From: Hawksworthiomyces lignivorus
Lineage: Eukaryota; Ascomycota; Sordariomycetes; Ophiostomatales; Ophiostomataceae
Length of the DNA: 64,000 nucleotides
Assembly (NCBI GenBank): GCA_002917075.1
Contig: NTMA01000013.1
Coordinates: forward strand, 124,001-188,000
Reading direction: 5' to 3'
Made by a program: the position numbers and the translations under genes. Shown piece after piece: positions 34,090 through 46,522 of this stretch (position 1 is the stretch's first letter; each line of letters opens with the position of its first letter). The notes under the pieces are model-generated. The model saw only the letters and a program-made list of their open reading frames with translations, had not been told where the DNA came from and made no database searches.

Positions 34090-34800
34090 TTTCTCATCCT
34101 CTGCTGAATATATTTGCACTCTTTGTCTCGACCTCCCCGGACCCAAGAGTTACGCCGCTTCGTACCTACTATACTTCTGGTAAGTCAAAGCCTAGGGGAC
34201 CTTCGTCAAGACGTTGGAGCTCCATGAACAATATGATACTATTCCAAACATTTAGCTCGATCGCCTCGCGGTTGATGCTTCAGATGGATGGCCGGAAATC
34301 TTTGCTTAGTGGCTCGGTTAACCTGGATTTAGGGAAGCTGTTGAAGCATGCAGTGTTTCAAACCGAAGTGGTGTCATTTAGACGCTTCGTAGAGATCATC
34401 GCCGGCAGCGTTATCCCCACTCTCGTGCCTTCTCTTAGCCGACTCTGTGGACACAAGCACCACATCAATCACTATATCGATCTCTCGGTCACAAGACTCA
34501 AGGAGCGCATAAATGCTGGAGAGATAGTGAATGTGACTACTTAGTGCAATTACACGGCGTTTATGTCATCAACGACCTAGCTTACGGCAACCCATATGGC
34601 GGTCTCGAAGAAAATAGATGCCATTCCTGAGTGATATTGCTCTTCAACTCCATCCAACTAGCAGCGGATTTGCCGTTATTGAGCCATTGCGCGCCACGGG
34701 GCACCGAGGTGATAGCATCTTTCACCTCTTATTTAGGCGAAGATCTGAGAAAATAAGGCAAATCGACTAGCAGGTCATAAAACCGAGAAGAGAGCAGCGC
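34090..34800 (+). pseudogene. Cytochrome P450 fossil (N-terminal half), multiply broken
   Basis: Successive P450 landmarks appear in order but in different frames. They are DLPGPKSYAASYLLYFW (34129-34183), a LELHEQYD helix (34214-34237), DRLAVDASDGWPEIFA (34258-34306), SRAFS (34421-34435), HYIDLSVTRLKERINAGE (34471-34524), NYTAF (34549-34563), and INDLAYGNPYGGLEENRCHS followed by TGA where Trp is expected, then VILLFNSIQLAADL. Frame changes and stops (TAG, TGA) separate them, and no I-helix or heme-binding loop follows. A donor GTAAGT at 34181 may mark the ancestral first intron. The pattern matches the 'FPGPK..AxSxLPYxW ... DLAFGEPFG' group of fungal P450s, different from the intact P450 at 23.6 kb. 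It cannot encode an enzyme. Confidence 0.8.
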
Positions 34801-37298
34801 TGGAAGGCTAAATCGTAGAGACGTCAAACGCATATGTTCGAAACAATATCTCAGGTAAGGATATGAGAGCACACAAGAAGATGGTTTTATGTTCAGGCGC
34901 GCCTATTATCACCAGAACCTAGGCGACTGTTGTAGTGCTTTCGGGTTTGGCTTTTTACCCTGTGCAAAAGACGACGTATACGTATAGCGATGTGGGCAGA
35001 CTTCTCGACTCAACCTAACAATCTAGACAACCATAACTCCCAAGAAAGATGCAGGTCTCAGGGTTTCTTGACCAGTTCTTGACTAACGAAAAGTATAGAC
35101 AAAGAAGAAAATATTAGAATCTTCATAGAATATTCTCCACTTATATAAAGCTACACTTTTCTTATGGTCGAGATGGCGTATGGTATCTGGCCAGAGGCCT
35201 CCTTTTTTCTGTGTAAAGCACAGTTGTTCTTCCTGTCTAATAGAAAAGTAGAAAAGTCTGCCACTACCCTTGTATTATAGAACGATGTAAGTGGACAGAA
35301 CTATTCTTTAAGAAACCCCTCCAGCCCCAGGAGGTAGTTTCAACCTATAAAACTTTTAGAAGCCCTTGTTGAGTGTCCAATGGATTGATCCTTTTTGTAC
35401 TGGTACAGTGGCCTAGTTTCAACACGCGACAGGCCTTTTCTTTCATACCTCAATGGGAGAAAATTCCATCAATTCTTCAACATGAGTTTTGTATATTTCC
35501 CCTTTATCGATTAGGCAATTGACTTGATCCAAATCTTCAGGAGGATAAAGAAACAAAGTATTTTGTAGTGCGACAGGACAACCTGGCAGCTCTCCTATCA
35601 TACTGCGAGCAAATTCGATTATCATTGCATCAGTTATGTGTGATCAATAACAACTATACGCAGCAAAGCTGCCATCTCGACCACCTCATTCTGCAGTGGC
35701 GGTAGACCACATCAGCCTGCTGCCCAGAGGTGTAATTTTTGGCATATATGCTCCAACCTTTATTTTATGCAACTCCAAAGATTGCGTCATTGTAGAACTT
35801 ATTTAATTTTTAGGATAGTCAACCGAGTAAACCCAGCAAAGGACGGACCTTGCTTGAGAATATCAGGCTCAGCACCCATAACCGACGTAATGACAGATTT
35901 TTTTTATGATTCTTTTTTCCACCTACGTGTATGACAGTGTCGATTTTTGAAAGAGCAGCGTATTCAGCGTAGTGTTTATGTAGTTACTGCACCAGCTGCT
36001 CTGTCATATTTGTCACCAGCCCCTTTCACCCAACACGACAAATATTATAAAATTGAAGGCTAAAGACGGGCTTGAGATACCTCGATATCATTCAGCTGAC
36101 CTATAAATTCACATTTCTGCAAGCTCTACCGGCTACAAAAACTGATCAAAACAGCCAGTATCCATTTCCATCCAGCTGTTACTTAACCTGCTACCACTAG
36201 TATTTCTGTATTTTATGCACGGCTGAGTATTCTTTCTAGCAAAAATATGCGAAACTAGTCGAGATAAAAATCATTTCTTGGTGTCGATACAAATGCAGCG
36301 TACTGCAGCTGGAAATATACTGCTGAAGGTTAACATAACACATGTCTGCATGATTGATATTGGTTTATGAACATGACGTTGTCTATCTAGAGTTGTTCTA
36401 TATTGATCGAGATACACCAATAAGTCGTAAAAAAAGAAAACAGATTCTCGCATTGACCGTTAGATAGTTACTTGTTGTACGCCTTCAGTGGCACCCTTGA
36501 CTTTCCGTTCCGCAGTTCAGCTGCTCTTATTGAAGTTCATGCTTTTGTATCATAGAATGCTAGTGCTTTGACATACGCAATAGGGCTAGGTTGGTCTGGG
36601 CGGCTCTACTTAGAAGGAAGATCTTGTTTGGTGAGAGAAAAAAGTGTAATATTAAAAAAAAAAGCTAATTACGAAACATTGCCTTTCGCGGAAAACCGAT
36701 CTGTGAATAGTAGACACATAACTAAAATATTAATCTTTATTACTTTCTCATGTTGACTGCTAGTTTTCTTAGTTACTACTCCTATCAAAAGTATGCATAC
36801 ATGCTTTAGATATATTGGATAATATAGTTTTTGCTACAGTACATAGATAGCTTGGATTGACTAATGCATACACAACGTAATACACTGCTTCGTACTCCGT
36901 GTTTCAACCGTTATCGTCGGAAGGACCCGATCGGCGTTCAATATTACCCAACGCGAGTAAAATGCCTAGGCTATTTTTGTCCAGTGCTAAATTCCCCGAA
37001 ATTGGCAATCTGGCTTCTAACTGGACGATTTACTACAGTAAACTGCTCTAGGTTATCAGTCCTAAAGTTTCTCATTTTCATTCCGAGCGATAAGGCCATC
37101 ATATTATTAGCGCATGGCGTACTCCGTATTGCCTTCTTCATTAAATAGTACTTCCATAAATACTAGTCACTTTGAACACCAACTGGTACGGCTCTTACAC
37201 AATTAAATAATTTTAAGAGCAATAATTATTAAAGAGTAACATCATTCTTATCGCCTTTTGAACTCGAAGCAGAGAGTATTGGGTTCAGAACCATACCC
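34801..37298. other. Long gene-poor AT-rich stretch
   Basis: 2.5 kb without a supported gene. It holds repeat copy B at its start. A 60-codon minus-strand frame at 35625-35443 (ELPGCPVALQNTLFLYPPED region) has protein-like composition and could be a relic exon, but I cannot assign a family. Short TACTCCGT motifs occur near 36893 and 37121. Confidence 0.5.
34987..35240 (+). repeat. Diverged dispersed repeat, copy B
   Basis: Collinear with copy A at 26108-26340: gcgatgtgggcagac..tcgactcaacc near 34987-35017, and aaagctacacttttcttatgg / tcgagatggcg..atctggccag near 35148-35195. The differences are dominated by transitions. Confidence 0.45.
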
Positions 37299-39377
37299 AT
37301 GAACATGCACGAAGAATCAGTGGATGTTTTAATCATTGGCGGTGGCCCTGTCGGCCTCCTCATTGGATATCAGCTCTGCAGAGCTGGATGCTCAGTACAG
37401 GTGATTGAGAAGGAGAATAAAGAAATAACAGAATATGGGCGCGCAAACGGTATTTTTTCGCGATCTGCCGAGCTGCTTGATCAGTTAGGCCTCGCCGACG
37501 AATTGGTGCAGCAGGCTCACTTTGTTCGAGAGAGTTACACCTATGACATTAATGGCGAACGAGTAGTGCCAAGCAGAGTTTGGAATTTTGTGGAAAACAT
37601 CGAGAATTCAAAGTATTTCCTCCTCTATTTCTTGGCATTGGGATTTTTTTTTTCGTAAATAAATATTTCCGATGAAAGTTGTACGTGTCGCTTACAGTTC
37701 ACACCTCAGGTTTAACTTTGGCCTGATGCTTCGGCAACCGCATATTGAGAAATGCTTCCGGGACCATTTCGCAGCTTTGGGGGGCACCTTGAGCCTTTTA
37801 ACTGAATGTATCAAGTTTCGGCACGCCGATATTCCGGACGAGAAAGGAAACTATGTGACGACTATTCTACGGAACACCACAACCGGAGCACAATGTATTG
37901 TTAAAAGGTATGTGCTTCTAATAATGACCTGATCTGGAGACACGCCATATAACTGATTGGGATAAGTAAATACCTTATTGGTGCCGATGGTGGCCAAAGT
38001 TTTGTCAGAAGTCACCTTGATGTTCCATTTGAGGGACCAATGAACGAAGATAAATGGATAAGGGTTGATGGTAAGATCAAGAGGACAGATATGCCAACGC
38101 CAAGGGATTATGCGTAAGTAGACTGCCAAACTCTTCTCTATTGTCGCAATTTCAGAGCACATTTTCTGATTCATTAACTCAAAATCAAGGTCCATTGAAA
38201 GTCCAACTCATGGAAACGTGTTGTGGGCGCCCTTGGACAGGGGAATCACTCGTATCGGATACGTCTTGACAGCAGAGCAGGAAATCCGGTATGGAGGGAA
38301 AATCACCCAGGAGATCGCTGTTAAAGAAGCTATCGAGGCTGTTAAGCCGTTCCGCATTGAATTCGAATCAATTTCATGGTGGACATTGTGAGTAATTTCT
38401 TTTGAAATTAGGTTTCTCTAGCTTCGCAGGCTGATATTAGAAAGGTATATTATTAGACAACGAGTTGCTGAGACTTATCAGCCGCGTACTCGGATAATTC
38501 TTGCTGGTGATGCGTGGTCAGTCATTTAATGAGAAAACGTTTGGCTCCGAGATCCCGAACTGACATCGCCAGCCACACACATTCATCAGGTGCTGCCCAG
38601 GGACTGAATACTGGCATACATGACGCGTGCAACCTGGGATGGAAGCTTGCTTTAGTAATAAAAGGCCAAGCTAAAGAATCACTGCTCGAAACTTACAGCT
38701 CAGAGCGTCAAGCAGCTGCTTGGCGTTTGATCAATTTCGACCGCAAAATCTCTATGCTTATGGCTAACAAATGGCCAGAGAACATGGAACGGCCCTCCAA
38801 CAAAGATATTAATCAGGTGCTTGCTGATCTCTTTGACGATGCATTTGGTTTCAATACTGGTCTTGGAATATCTTACGAAGAGAGCTCTCTTACAAACAGC
38901 GTTAGCAAGTCATGCTCAGTCGTCCCAGGCGCCCGTGTTCCAGATGTGAAACTACTTAAGCCAGGCACTCTGGGCGTGGTACAACTGCATGGAATCACAC
39001 CAAACATTGCTAATATATATATACTTCTATTTATCGGAGACCCGCGGATCACATTACGTTCTATCAAATCAGTTTCAATTGCGGTGGACAAACTAACTGG
39101 ACATTTTTCAAATAAATTAGTACAGCCAATTATGATTGCAGCTTTAGCAAATCTGCGGCTTGACGTCGAAGAAGCTCTACACAACCTTCCAAATGGAAGA
39201 GTTTACTACGATAAGAATGCAGTGGCTCACCATCAGTTCGGAATTGATATTCGGTATGGAGGAGTGATCTTACTGCGGCCGGATGGATATGTGGCTATGA
39301 CTACCGAACTGAGTCCCGGGGGTGTAGATTCTATTACTGCTCATCTATCAAAATTTTTAATTGAGCAAAATGTCTAA
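37299..39377 (+). CDS. Phenol 2-monooxygenase-like FAD hydroxylase with C-terminal thioredoxin-like domain, 6 exons
   Basis: Exons are 37299-37612, 37710-37907, 37967-38113, 38190-38387, 38445-38516 and 38573-39377 (578 codons, 577 aa). The FAD motif GGGPVGLLIGYQLCRAG starts at about residue 14, the DG motif is KYLIGADGGQSFVR, and the GD motif is AGDACHTHSSGAAQGLNTG. The last is completed only when intron 5 uses donor GTCAGT at 38517, which restores the family's Cys-His pair. The C-terminal 170 residues form the thioredoxin-like domain usual for phenol hydroxylases, ending in YVAMTTELSPGG. A single polypeptide using NADPH and O2 to ortho-hydroxylate phenolic rings is expected; the precise substrate is open. 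An in-frame ATG two codons downstream is an alternative start. Confidence 0.92.
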
Positions 39378-39862
39378 ACTAACGCTGATTTATAATGAAA
39401 TTGCTAATAAATATGCAAGGCCAGTCAAGAAAAAAAATTTACCGTTATAGGCAGCAATAAAAAGCCTATCTAGAAAGGATTTATCAATCATGTAGCTTAA
39501 AAGCTATATACTGAGCCGGACGGAGGACCATAGAGTGGACGCACGAAATATGTTGTAACAGTTAGCGTTCTTCCTTCGCCAGTTTTATCCGTTTGGACTT
39601 TATTATGATATCAAAACTTCAAACACTCGAAAGCACCTCTTTCCTGGACAAAGAAAACGGCTCACTTCGGAACAAGCCCGCATTTGTACAACCAGATAGC
39701 AATTGTTCTCGATCACAGAGACGATGGATATGTACAACAGATGACTGCGCATTTACATGTCCATAGTGTAGCCAACGCATCTCAAATTGCAATCCATTCG
39801 TCTTATCATTCAAGGAAAGACTAGGTAATATTGAAAGGTAGACTTCTCTAAGTTCTGAACCA
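39378..39862. other. Convergent intergenic spacer
   Basis: 3' flanks of the phenol-hydroxylase-like gene and of the hydantoinase fusion. No gene is supported. Confidence 0.6.
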
Positions 39863-42800
39863 TTACTCAGTTCGGAACTCCTTGGTGACTCTCTTTGGTT
39901 CGTAATACGGATTGCCCAGCGGAATAAAGTCCAGATCTTTGTAACCAAATTCCTTCGGTCCGCCAACACGGATACCTTCTGGAGTATACCTGTGGAATTG
40001 TCAGCATACAGACACTCTTTGCGAGTTCTCTACAAAGTAGCGGACTACATACCAATGTGGATGGGCGACAAAAGCCACGACGCTCACCCGGACTCCGTAC
40101 CGCAAGTCCTGGGTACCCAAGGCATAGCCATCTGTGCCAACTAGCGAGATCAGATCCGGCACCGTGCAGACGATTTCACCCGTAGGTCGGCCGGGTTTGG
40201 TTGACTGGCCTGGCTCGACCAGCTCGGCATAGAGGTATTCGTTCTGGAATGGTAAGATCATCTCTCTCTTTTCTATGCTGACGGTATCGCCGTACTCCTG
40301 CTCATCCTCAGACAGTGGCTTCAGCCGGACGCTGCCTTCCGTATATCCAGCAGCAGAGACGTAACTATTCACGTGCACGATCTTTCCCGTGTATAGCACC
40401 CGGCCAGAGGGGTTGGCTTCAAGCTGTGAAAATTTCACGTTAGCCCAACAAGTTCTGGAACAAGCAGGGCGGTAGAGAGGAACTGCGTACAATGGCTTTC
40501 ACGATGCTAGTGTTTTGTTGCTTGGCCAAGTACACGGCGCGGCCGATGTACCATGCAAGTGAGGTCGTGCCCAGAGTGCCAACACGCTTGGTGTCCTTGA
40601 CTGTTAGTGGGGGAATTACCATCTCACTGAATAGACCGAGCTCGTTGCCGGCCTTTCGGTGGAGCTTTTCTAACTTGCGGAAGTCAGAACATTTATTCAC
40701 CGTCACTACATTTCCCATACCATCGCTCTGCGTGCACGGTGTCGGGCTAAGGCCAAATACTATCTTCCGTTAGATCTTGACGTGAGCACAACACCAGGCT
40801 TATTCATTTGGGCACTCACACCAGGGGGTCAGGATGTAAAGGCGAGGGTATGCGCGGCCCATAAAGTCACCGTCAATTGCAGGCACGCCGTAATGGATGC
40901 CATTGATGAGAGGCCTAATCCCGTTCATGCCGCCAATCTCGATCTGTCAACGTCGGCTGTCAGTGCATACTCTTTGTCGAGTGTCATCCAAGCGACACTA
41001 GCATGAAATTCTCACCGCAGCTTGGGCCGCCATCTTGAGCCCGGGATAGCACATCAGCAGTGCATCCGTGGCATCTTTAGCCTCCGTTCCGCTGGGAATG
41101 CGCTCTATGGTTACTGTCGGGGCGCTATCTTCTTGTTAACTGGCTTCAAGGATCTGTAAATGCGAGCGTGACTTACCCGTATGCAATGCTTCCCATAATA
41201 TACTCGTCCTCAGGCAGGGTTTCAATGTCGACAACGGCTAGGCGTTCGCCGGCCTGAAGTGCTGCTCGGGCAGCCATATAGCACATGTATCCTGGACCGC
41301 CACCGCCGCAAGCTAGAATACTACAGCCCGTAGCTAGGAATTCACAATCCACTTCCGACACCCACCAGACCCCGTCCTTATCGACTTCAGGGCGGTATTT
41401 CGTGATGTCTATAAGCGCAGACGGACTCACAATAAATTCTTTGGGATCTTTCTCGGCGTTGGCAGTCTTTCGCTCTGCTCGTGTCCAATTCTCCTCTTCC
41501 TCTTGCGTCTTAGGTTCCTCTAGTAGGCTGGTTGAGATGTTTTTGCTGAGAGCACCAGCCTATATGGAGGTTAGATTGGCAACTGTCAAGCATGTAGAAA
41601 TATAACATGTGGGGTAACATACAGCTCGCGCTACAATTCGGCTCGCTCGCATCTGAACGTATTGTAGCGGCATGTTATCTAGTTCAATGATCTTCACAGT
41701 GGCTGGGTCGGCACCAGCTTCGATGGCCTTCTGCTTCGCCTCTTCACAAACTGACTTGACAACTTCTTCCTCGTCGACGTTCTCCATCACCTTAATAACG
41801 TCCACGGATCCGGACACTTTAGCAATAGCAGCACCCACAGCATTCGCACAGTCGTGAAACCTAAACAGTCAGTCCAGCGTCTTCCGCAGAATTTCATATC
41901 GTATATAACTTACTTTGGACGAATAATTTCAGAGACACCATCTAGAGGGTCCATGTTCACAATGCTGCCACCGCCGGCAATAATGACGATGGCGGGATCG
42001 CTAGTCAACTTCATACTATCGATAGCATTCTCCAGGATTTTCTTCATGTTAGTACGCGCTTTCGCCACGACGTCAGATGAGATGTCCTTAACTCTGCTGA
42101 TATCTCCGATTGAAGCGTTTCCAGACGCTACGACAATGTCTATGCAGCCACATTAGCATGTACGTCAGCCTAAGCTAGAACTTCTGTCCGTACCAGTTGT
42201 CGTCAGCGTCTTTCCGCCAAAAACCAAAGCTTCCGTTGTAAGCCGATGTCCAACAGACTCGGGTCCAACAAGCACGCGGCCTTCCTTTTCCTCCACGAGT
42301 GTTCCACCTCCCAGAGCCACTGATACAACATCGGGCATAGAAAAGGAGCTCCTAACACCGCCGATTTCAACCCAAGTTCCGGCCTGTCTGGGAAATCCGG
42401 AGGGCAGTCTAGAATGCAATTTTTCTCAGCTACAAACCCTATGTGAAGGCATGGACGACGAGATATACGTACAGTGCGCAGACATCTGTGGTGGTACCAC
42501 CAATATCTGCTACAATAACAGGGGCATTGGGCATTTTACCCCGGGCTGTATCAAGCCCTGCCAGATATGCGGCGCCTGTCATAGAGTTTGTGGGGCCGCT
42601 AGAAAACGTTTTGATGGGGCAGGCCATGGCAGCGTTTGCGCTGATAATAGTTCCGTCATTCTGCGTGAGAAACATAGGGCATGTCAGGCCAAGTGAGCGC
42701 ATCGCAGATTTGAAACCGCGGATCGTTCTCCGTGCAAACTTGAGAATGGATGTGTTTAAGATGGTGGCGTTTTCGCGCTCTAGAAAGCCAAGCTGCCCAA

Positions 42801-43774
42801 CTATTCTGCGTCAGTATCGCTTTGTCGCGCGACTTATAGGACTAGTAGCAGATAAGACTGTCTTACTGTCTCGTGAGCAGACGACATCCGCTCCCGGAAT
42901 CTCATTCAGTACGATCTCCTTCACTTTGTATTCCTGCGTTCCCTTAGTATCCAGAGGCGAGAATATGCCAACAATAGCAATATCAGTGATGCCCTTCTCT
43001 CTGATGATTTTGCATTCAGACCGGATCTGTTCTTCATTGAGCTCCATAATATCGCGGGTATCAACTTGCGAGAGGATATGTCAGCTTCTCGATCCTAGAC
43101 ATAACACATCACACATCAAACGTGATAAGACAATTTAGTGGACTTCTTACATTCGAGACCGCCGTCTAGGTACGATACGTGACCTTTCATTAGACGAGAC
43201 AGGATGGGCGGGAAGTCAAGGAAGGCTGGGTTTTCCTTGCTATACGGCCCACACACACGCAATACCGCAACGCGCCTCAGGTTCGTCTCGTCAGCTTGAA
43301 CAACGGCGTTGATGAAGTGCTATAGCGCGTATGCTGTTAGCTACGATGCCAAAAAGATGTGAGGGAAGACAGCCGCAGCATCGTACGGTGGTACCGATCA
43401 TCACGGCCTCGATGCTTTCTATTGGAACATTGCATTTTGACAGTGAACCCTGGACGGCTTTGGTGATACCCGAAGTCACATCTGCAGTTGTAGGTGTCTT
43501 GAAGGCGCTGCAAATACCTCTATCTTCCGTGTCAGATTGGCCAACGCCTTTTTTTTAAACGCGATTAGTCTTCAGTTTGTTGGCCTATTATATTGAAGCA
43601 AGAGGGGAGGTGTTCATACGAAGAATAATGCAATCGGTATTAGTGCCACCTGTTTTGCATACAAAGTTAATTTAAGTGCCTTGTCATGCCCAACAATCAT
43701 CTCCCATTTCGCTCCCTAGCAAAGGCATCCCTACCGACGTCTACGCCAATTCGGCAAGGGCTTCGCACAGTCAT
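39863..43774 (-). CDS. Hydantoinase A/oxoprolinase-DUF917 fusion protein, 15 exons
   Basis: Exons (minus strand): 43774-43735, 43649-43620, 43547-43387, 43319-43151, 43064-42867, 42800-42473, 42408-42194, 42139-41914, 41860-41623, 41559-41177, 41124-41016, 40943-40820, 40759-40491, 40423-40053 and 39989-39863. They sum to 996 codons (995 aa), all in phase with GT-AG introns. The N-terminal half is hydantoinase/oxoprolinase: GVDVGGTNTD phosphate loop at 10-19, FINAVVQADE, ISANAAMACPIKTFSSGPTNS, VADIGGTTTDVCAL, and IIAGGGSIVNMDPLDG. From about residue 590 the DUF917 domain follows (CSILACGGGGPGYM, IEIGGMNGIRPL, AIDGDFMGRAYP, YALGTQDLRYGVRV, TPEGIRVGGPKEFGY). The expected reaction is ATP-dependent or ATP-independent opening of a cyclic amide such as a hydantoin or lactam. 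It is cytosolic and divergent from an NCS1 permease. Confidence 0.92.
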
Positions 43775-44566
43775 GATGCAAAATATTCGGCAACAGTGGG
43801 CCGCTGATAGATAGAGAGCCTCGAACGGGAAGTGGTGTCGGAGAGATTGCAGAGGACGTGCAGATGTTTTTCTTGTGGGTAGATCAGACTTGGTAGCTAT
43901 AGCATTACTCTAGGTATATAAGACAGATGTGTATAGCTTCGAAGAAGCTTGTAGACCGATTAAAGGCCGAGATGTGCCTGTTATCAGTACCACAACCCCG
44001 CGGCGCTAGACTAGCAGCGTCACAGCCGACTCTGATATGCTTTTATCCGCCATTCCGGCGTCCTCGGCGAGGCTTTCCTCTTTAACCGCTACCTCAGCTT
44101 GGAGATCATGTCGATAAGCCAAATGTCAGACGAAAGTGGAGTAACGAGGTACGACTGCTACTGTGGCAATATCGTCACTAGGCCAAAATCAGGGTAGTGT
44201 ATGCCACGAAGGTCAATGCGCTGGTGTGCTACGTATACGAGTACGCTACTAGCTATCTGTCTCTGAATTAGTTTAGTGGACCATGGCTAAACGCTTATCG
44301 TCCTTGTCGGCCAGAAATGCCTTTTTTGTGCGTTTTGTGTGTGGAGGCGCATCGATAGAGATGATAGAGTAGCGATGCTGTGTGGTGGCGATAATGTGTT
44401 GATCATACTTAGACTGATCTGGGAACTGCCTCGGAGCTTGCTTGTAGATATTACTTCGCAGCGTATATCACAAATTCGATGCGCTGTCTTTGCATCGACC
44501 AGTTGAGATGTAACGGCCAATTGCCTACTTATTGTTCAAACGACTGTCCAATATTTTAAAGCAAGC
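43775..44566. promoter_or_regulatory. Divergent promoter with several HGATAR (AreA-type) sites
   Basis: The 792-bp spacer serves the hydantoinase-DUF917 gene and the NCS1 permease. HGATAR matches include 43805-43810 and 43809-43814 (+), 43981-43986 (-), 44112-44118 CGATAAG (+), 44253-44258 (-), 44294-44300 CGATAAG (-), 44353-44358 and 44362-44367 (+). GATA factors such as AreA bind this sequence to activate nitrogen-source genes. The motif is short, so only the number and clustering give weight. No gene is supported inside. Confidence 0.5.
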
Positions 44567-46522
44567 ATGACTTCTTTGGTGAAAAAGGCTCTCGATAAGA
44601 TCGCCCTTTCTGAGGAGGCGAAGACAGACCGATGGTCTAACGAAGACATTCGCCCCGTGCCTCCTGAGCGCCAGAACTGGGGTAAGACAGATGTGAAGCT
44701 GGAACAGGGTTTCGAGTCATGAGTAATGCTAACGCTGTCTACTTAGGCCCTGTCCAATATATCGAGCTATGGTTCTGCATCAACCTAAACATGAGTAGCT
44801 ACCAGACAGGTTCGTCGCTGCTTACGGCCGGCCTGACCTATTGGCAAGCTATCATTGTCATCGTCTTTGGCAACGCCATGGCTACTGGTTTTGCCGTCCT
44901 CAATAGTGTTTCTGGTGCTCAGAGCCATCTCGGTTTCCCCATCGTCTCTCGTAGCGTCTGGGGTAAGTGGAGACGGATGTCTGAAATCTATCGCTATCCT
45001 CGCGCTAACACACTCAAAGGCATGTACGGCGCCTACTTCCCCATCCTCAACCGCATCTTGACTTCCATCGTCTGGTATGGCGTTCAGGCTGTCATCGGTG
45101 GAAAATTAATATATGTCTGCCTCCGTTCGATCTGGCTCGATTTGGATGACCGCATCCCCAACACTCTGCCGTCAGATCTTGGCATCACGAGTGCCCAGTT
45201 TGTCGGCTACGTAATCTTCAACTTCCTCTGCTGCGTATTTATCTGGTTCCGGCCTCAACAACTACGTCCATATTTCCACTTTGCATCAGCCCTTGTATTC
45301 GTCACGCTGTTCATCCTACTCGGCTGGGCCGTCGGCACGAGTAAAGGTTACGGCGAGGTCTTCCATGTCAAGACGGTCCTGTCCTCCACAGCTCTCGGAT
45401 GGAAGATGGTCAACGGCATGATGTCCGTCATCGGGAGTATCGCCTCTGGAATTCTCAACCAGAATGACTTCACCCGTTTTGCTAAGAAGCCAAGCTATGT
45501 TATTTGGCCCCAGGCGTTGTCTTTCATGGTTAGTAGCTGTGTGGTTGCCATCATCGGCGTAATAGTCACAGCAGCTACCCAGAACCGTAGGTGATATTGT
45601 GCTCTTATATGATTAGGAGCCTCTTAAAAGCCTTTCCTCACTCTTACTGACAATGTATCAGAGTACGGCAATGGCACCGCACTCTGGGATCCCACCCAGC
45701 TGTTCGTCGCTATCCAAGACATGCACGGCTCAGGGGGTCGTGCGGCCGCCTTTTTCCTGGGGATTGTATTTATCTTCTCACAGCTGTCCATCAATGTTGT
45801 CGGCAATGTTCTTGCTGGTGGCCTCGATGTCGCCAGCGTGTTCCCAAAATATATCAACCTGCGGCGAGGCGCCTACATTCTTGCTGCCCTCTCGGTGTGC
45901 CCGAACCCCTGGAAGCAGCTCGCCTCCGGCTCGGTGTAAGCACTTTCAATAACCGACTTTGTTAAAGATTAGTGCTGACTTTCCAGATTTCTGTCCGTTC
46001 TGAGTGCCTATGCGGTCTTCTTGGGACCCATGATTGGTCTACTGTGCGTCCACTTTTACTTGATCCAGAGGCGTGTCTTCGCGGTTCCGGACCTTTACAA
46101 CGGCACCTCCAATTCAATCTACTGGTATCGCTGGGGCGTTAACTGGCGAACTGCCTTGGCCTGGGTCCTGGCTGTTGTCCCCAGCATGCCTGGTTTCGTT
46201 GCATCCGTCAACTCTAATGTAAAAATCGGCGAAGGAGGAACGCGTATTTTCAGTTTGAGCTTCCTCCTCGGTTTTTCTCTCGGTAGGCTCCATTCACACG
46301 TATTTCAACGCTTGACACTCATTTGTACTAATGGATTCTCAAAAAGCTGCTTTCTTTGCCTACGTATTCCACATTCTATTCCCATACCAATACCCGAGTG
46401 TGGGAACTCGCCTGGAAGTTGAGCCGGTTATCGAAGCTGCACATTCAACCTCTGATGCCGAAATAGTGGACTCCGAGATCGGCAAGAACATGGCATCGGC
46501 GAAGACAGAGAAATTATTTTAA
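44567..46522 (+). CDS. NCS1 family permease (purine/cytosine, uracil, allantoin or hydantoin type), 6 exons
   Basis: Exons are 44567-44681, 44747-44962, 45020-45586, 45662-45935, 45987-46282 and 46347-46522 (548 codons, 547 aa). The cytosolic N-terminus has the family's RWSNEDIRPVPPERQNWGP entry. Then come WFCINLNMSSYQTGSSLL (TM1), SHLGFPIVSRSVWGMYGAYFP (after removing an intron with donor GTAAGT), SIVWYGVQAVIGG, and NQNDFTRFAKKP in the loop after TM6. GGRAAAFFLGIVFIFSQLSINVVGNVLAGGLD is the conserved TM8 region. The pattern is that of fungal Fur-type NCS1 symporters at the plasma membrane, moving nucleobases or hydantoin-like rings with H+ or Na+. The divergent pairing with a hydantoinase-like gene points to a cyclic amide substrate, by inference. 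Confidence 0.93.

Noticed and set aside
42443..43138. 231-codon plus-strand frame opposite the hydantoinase gene
   Set aside because: Antisense shadow of well-conserved exons; no recognisable domain.
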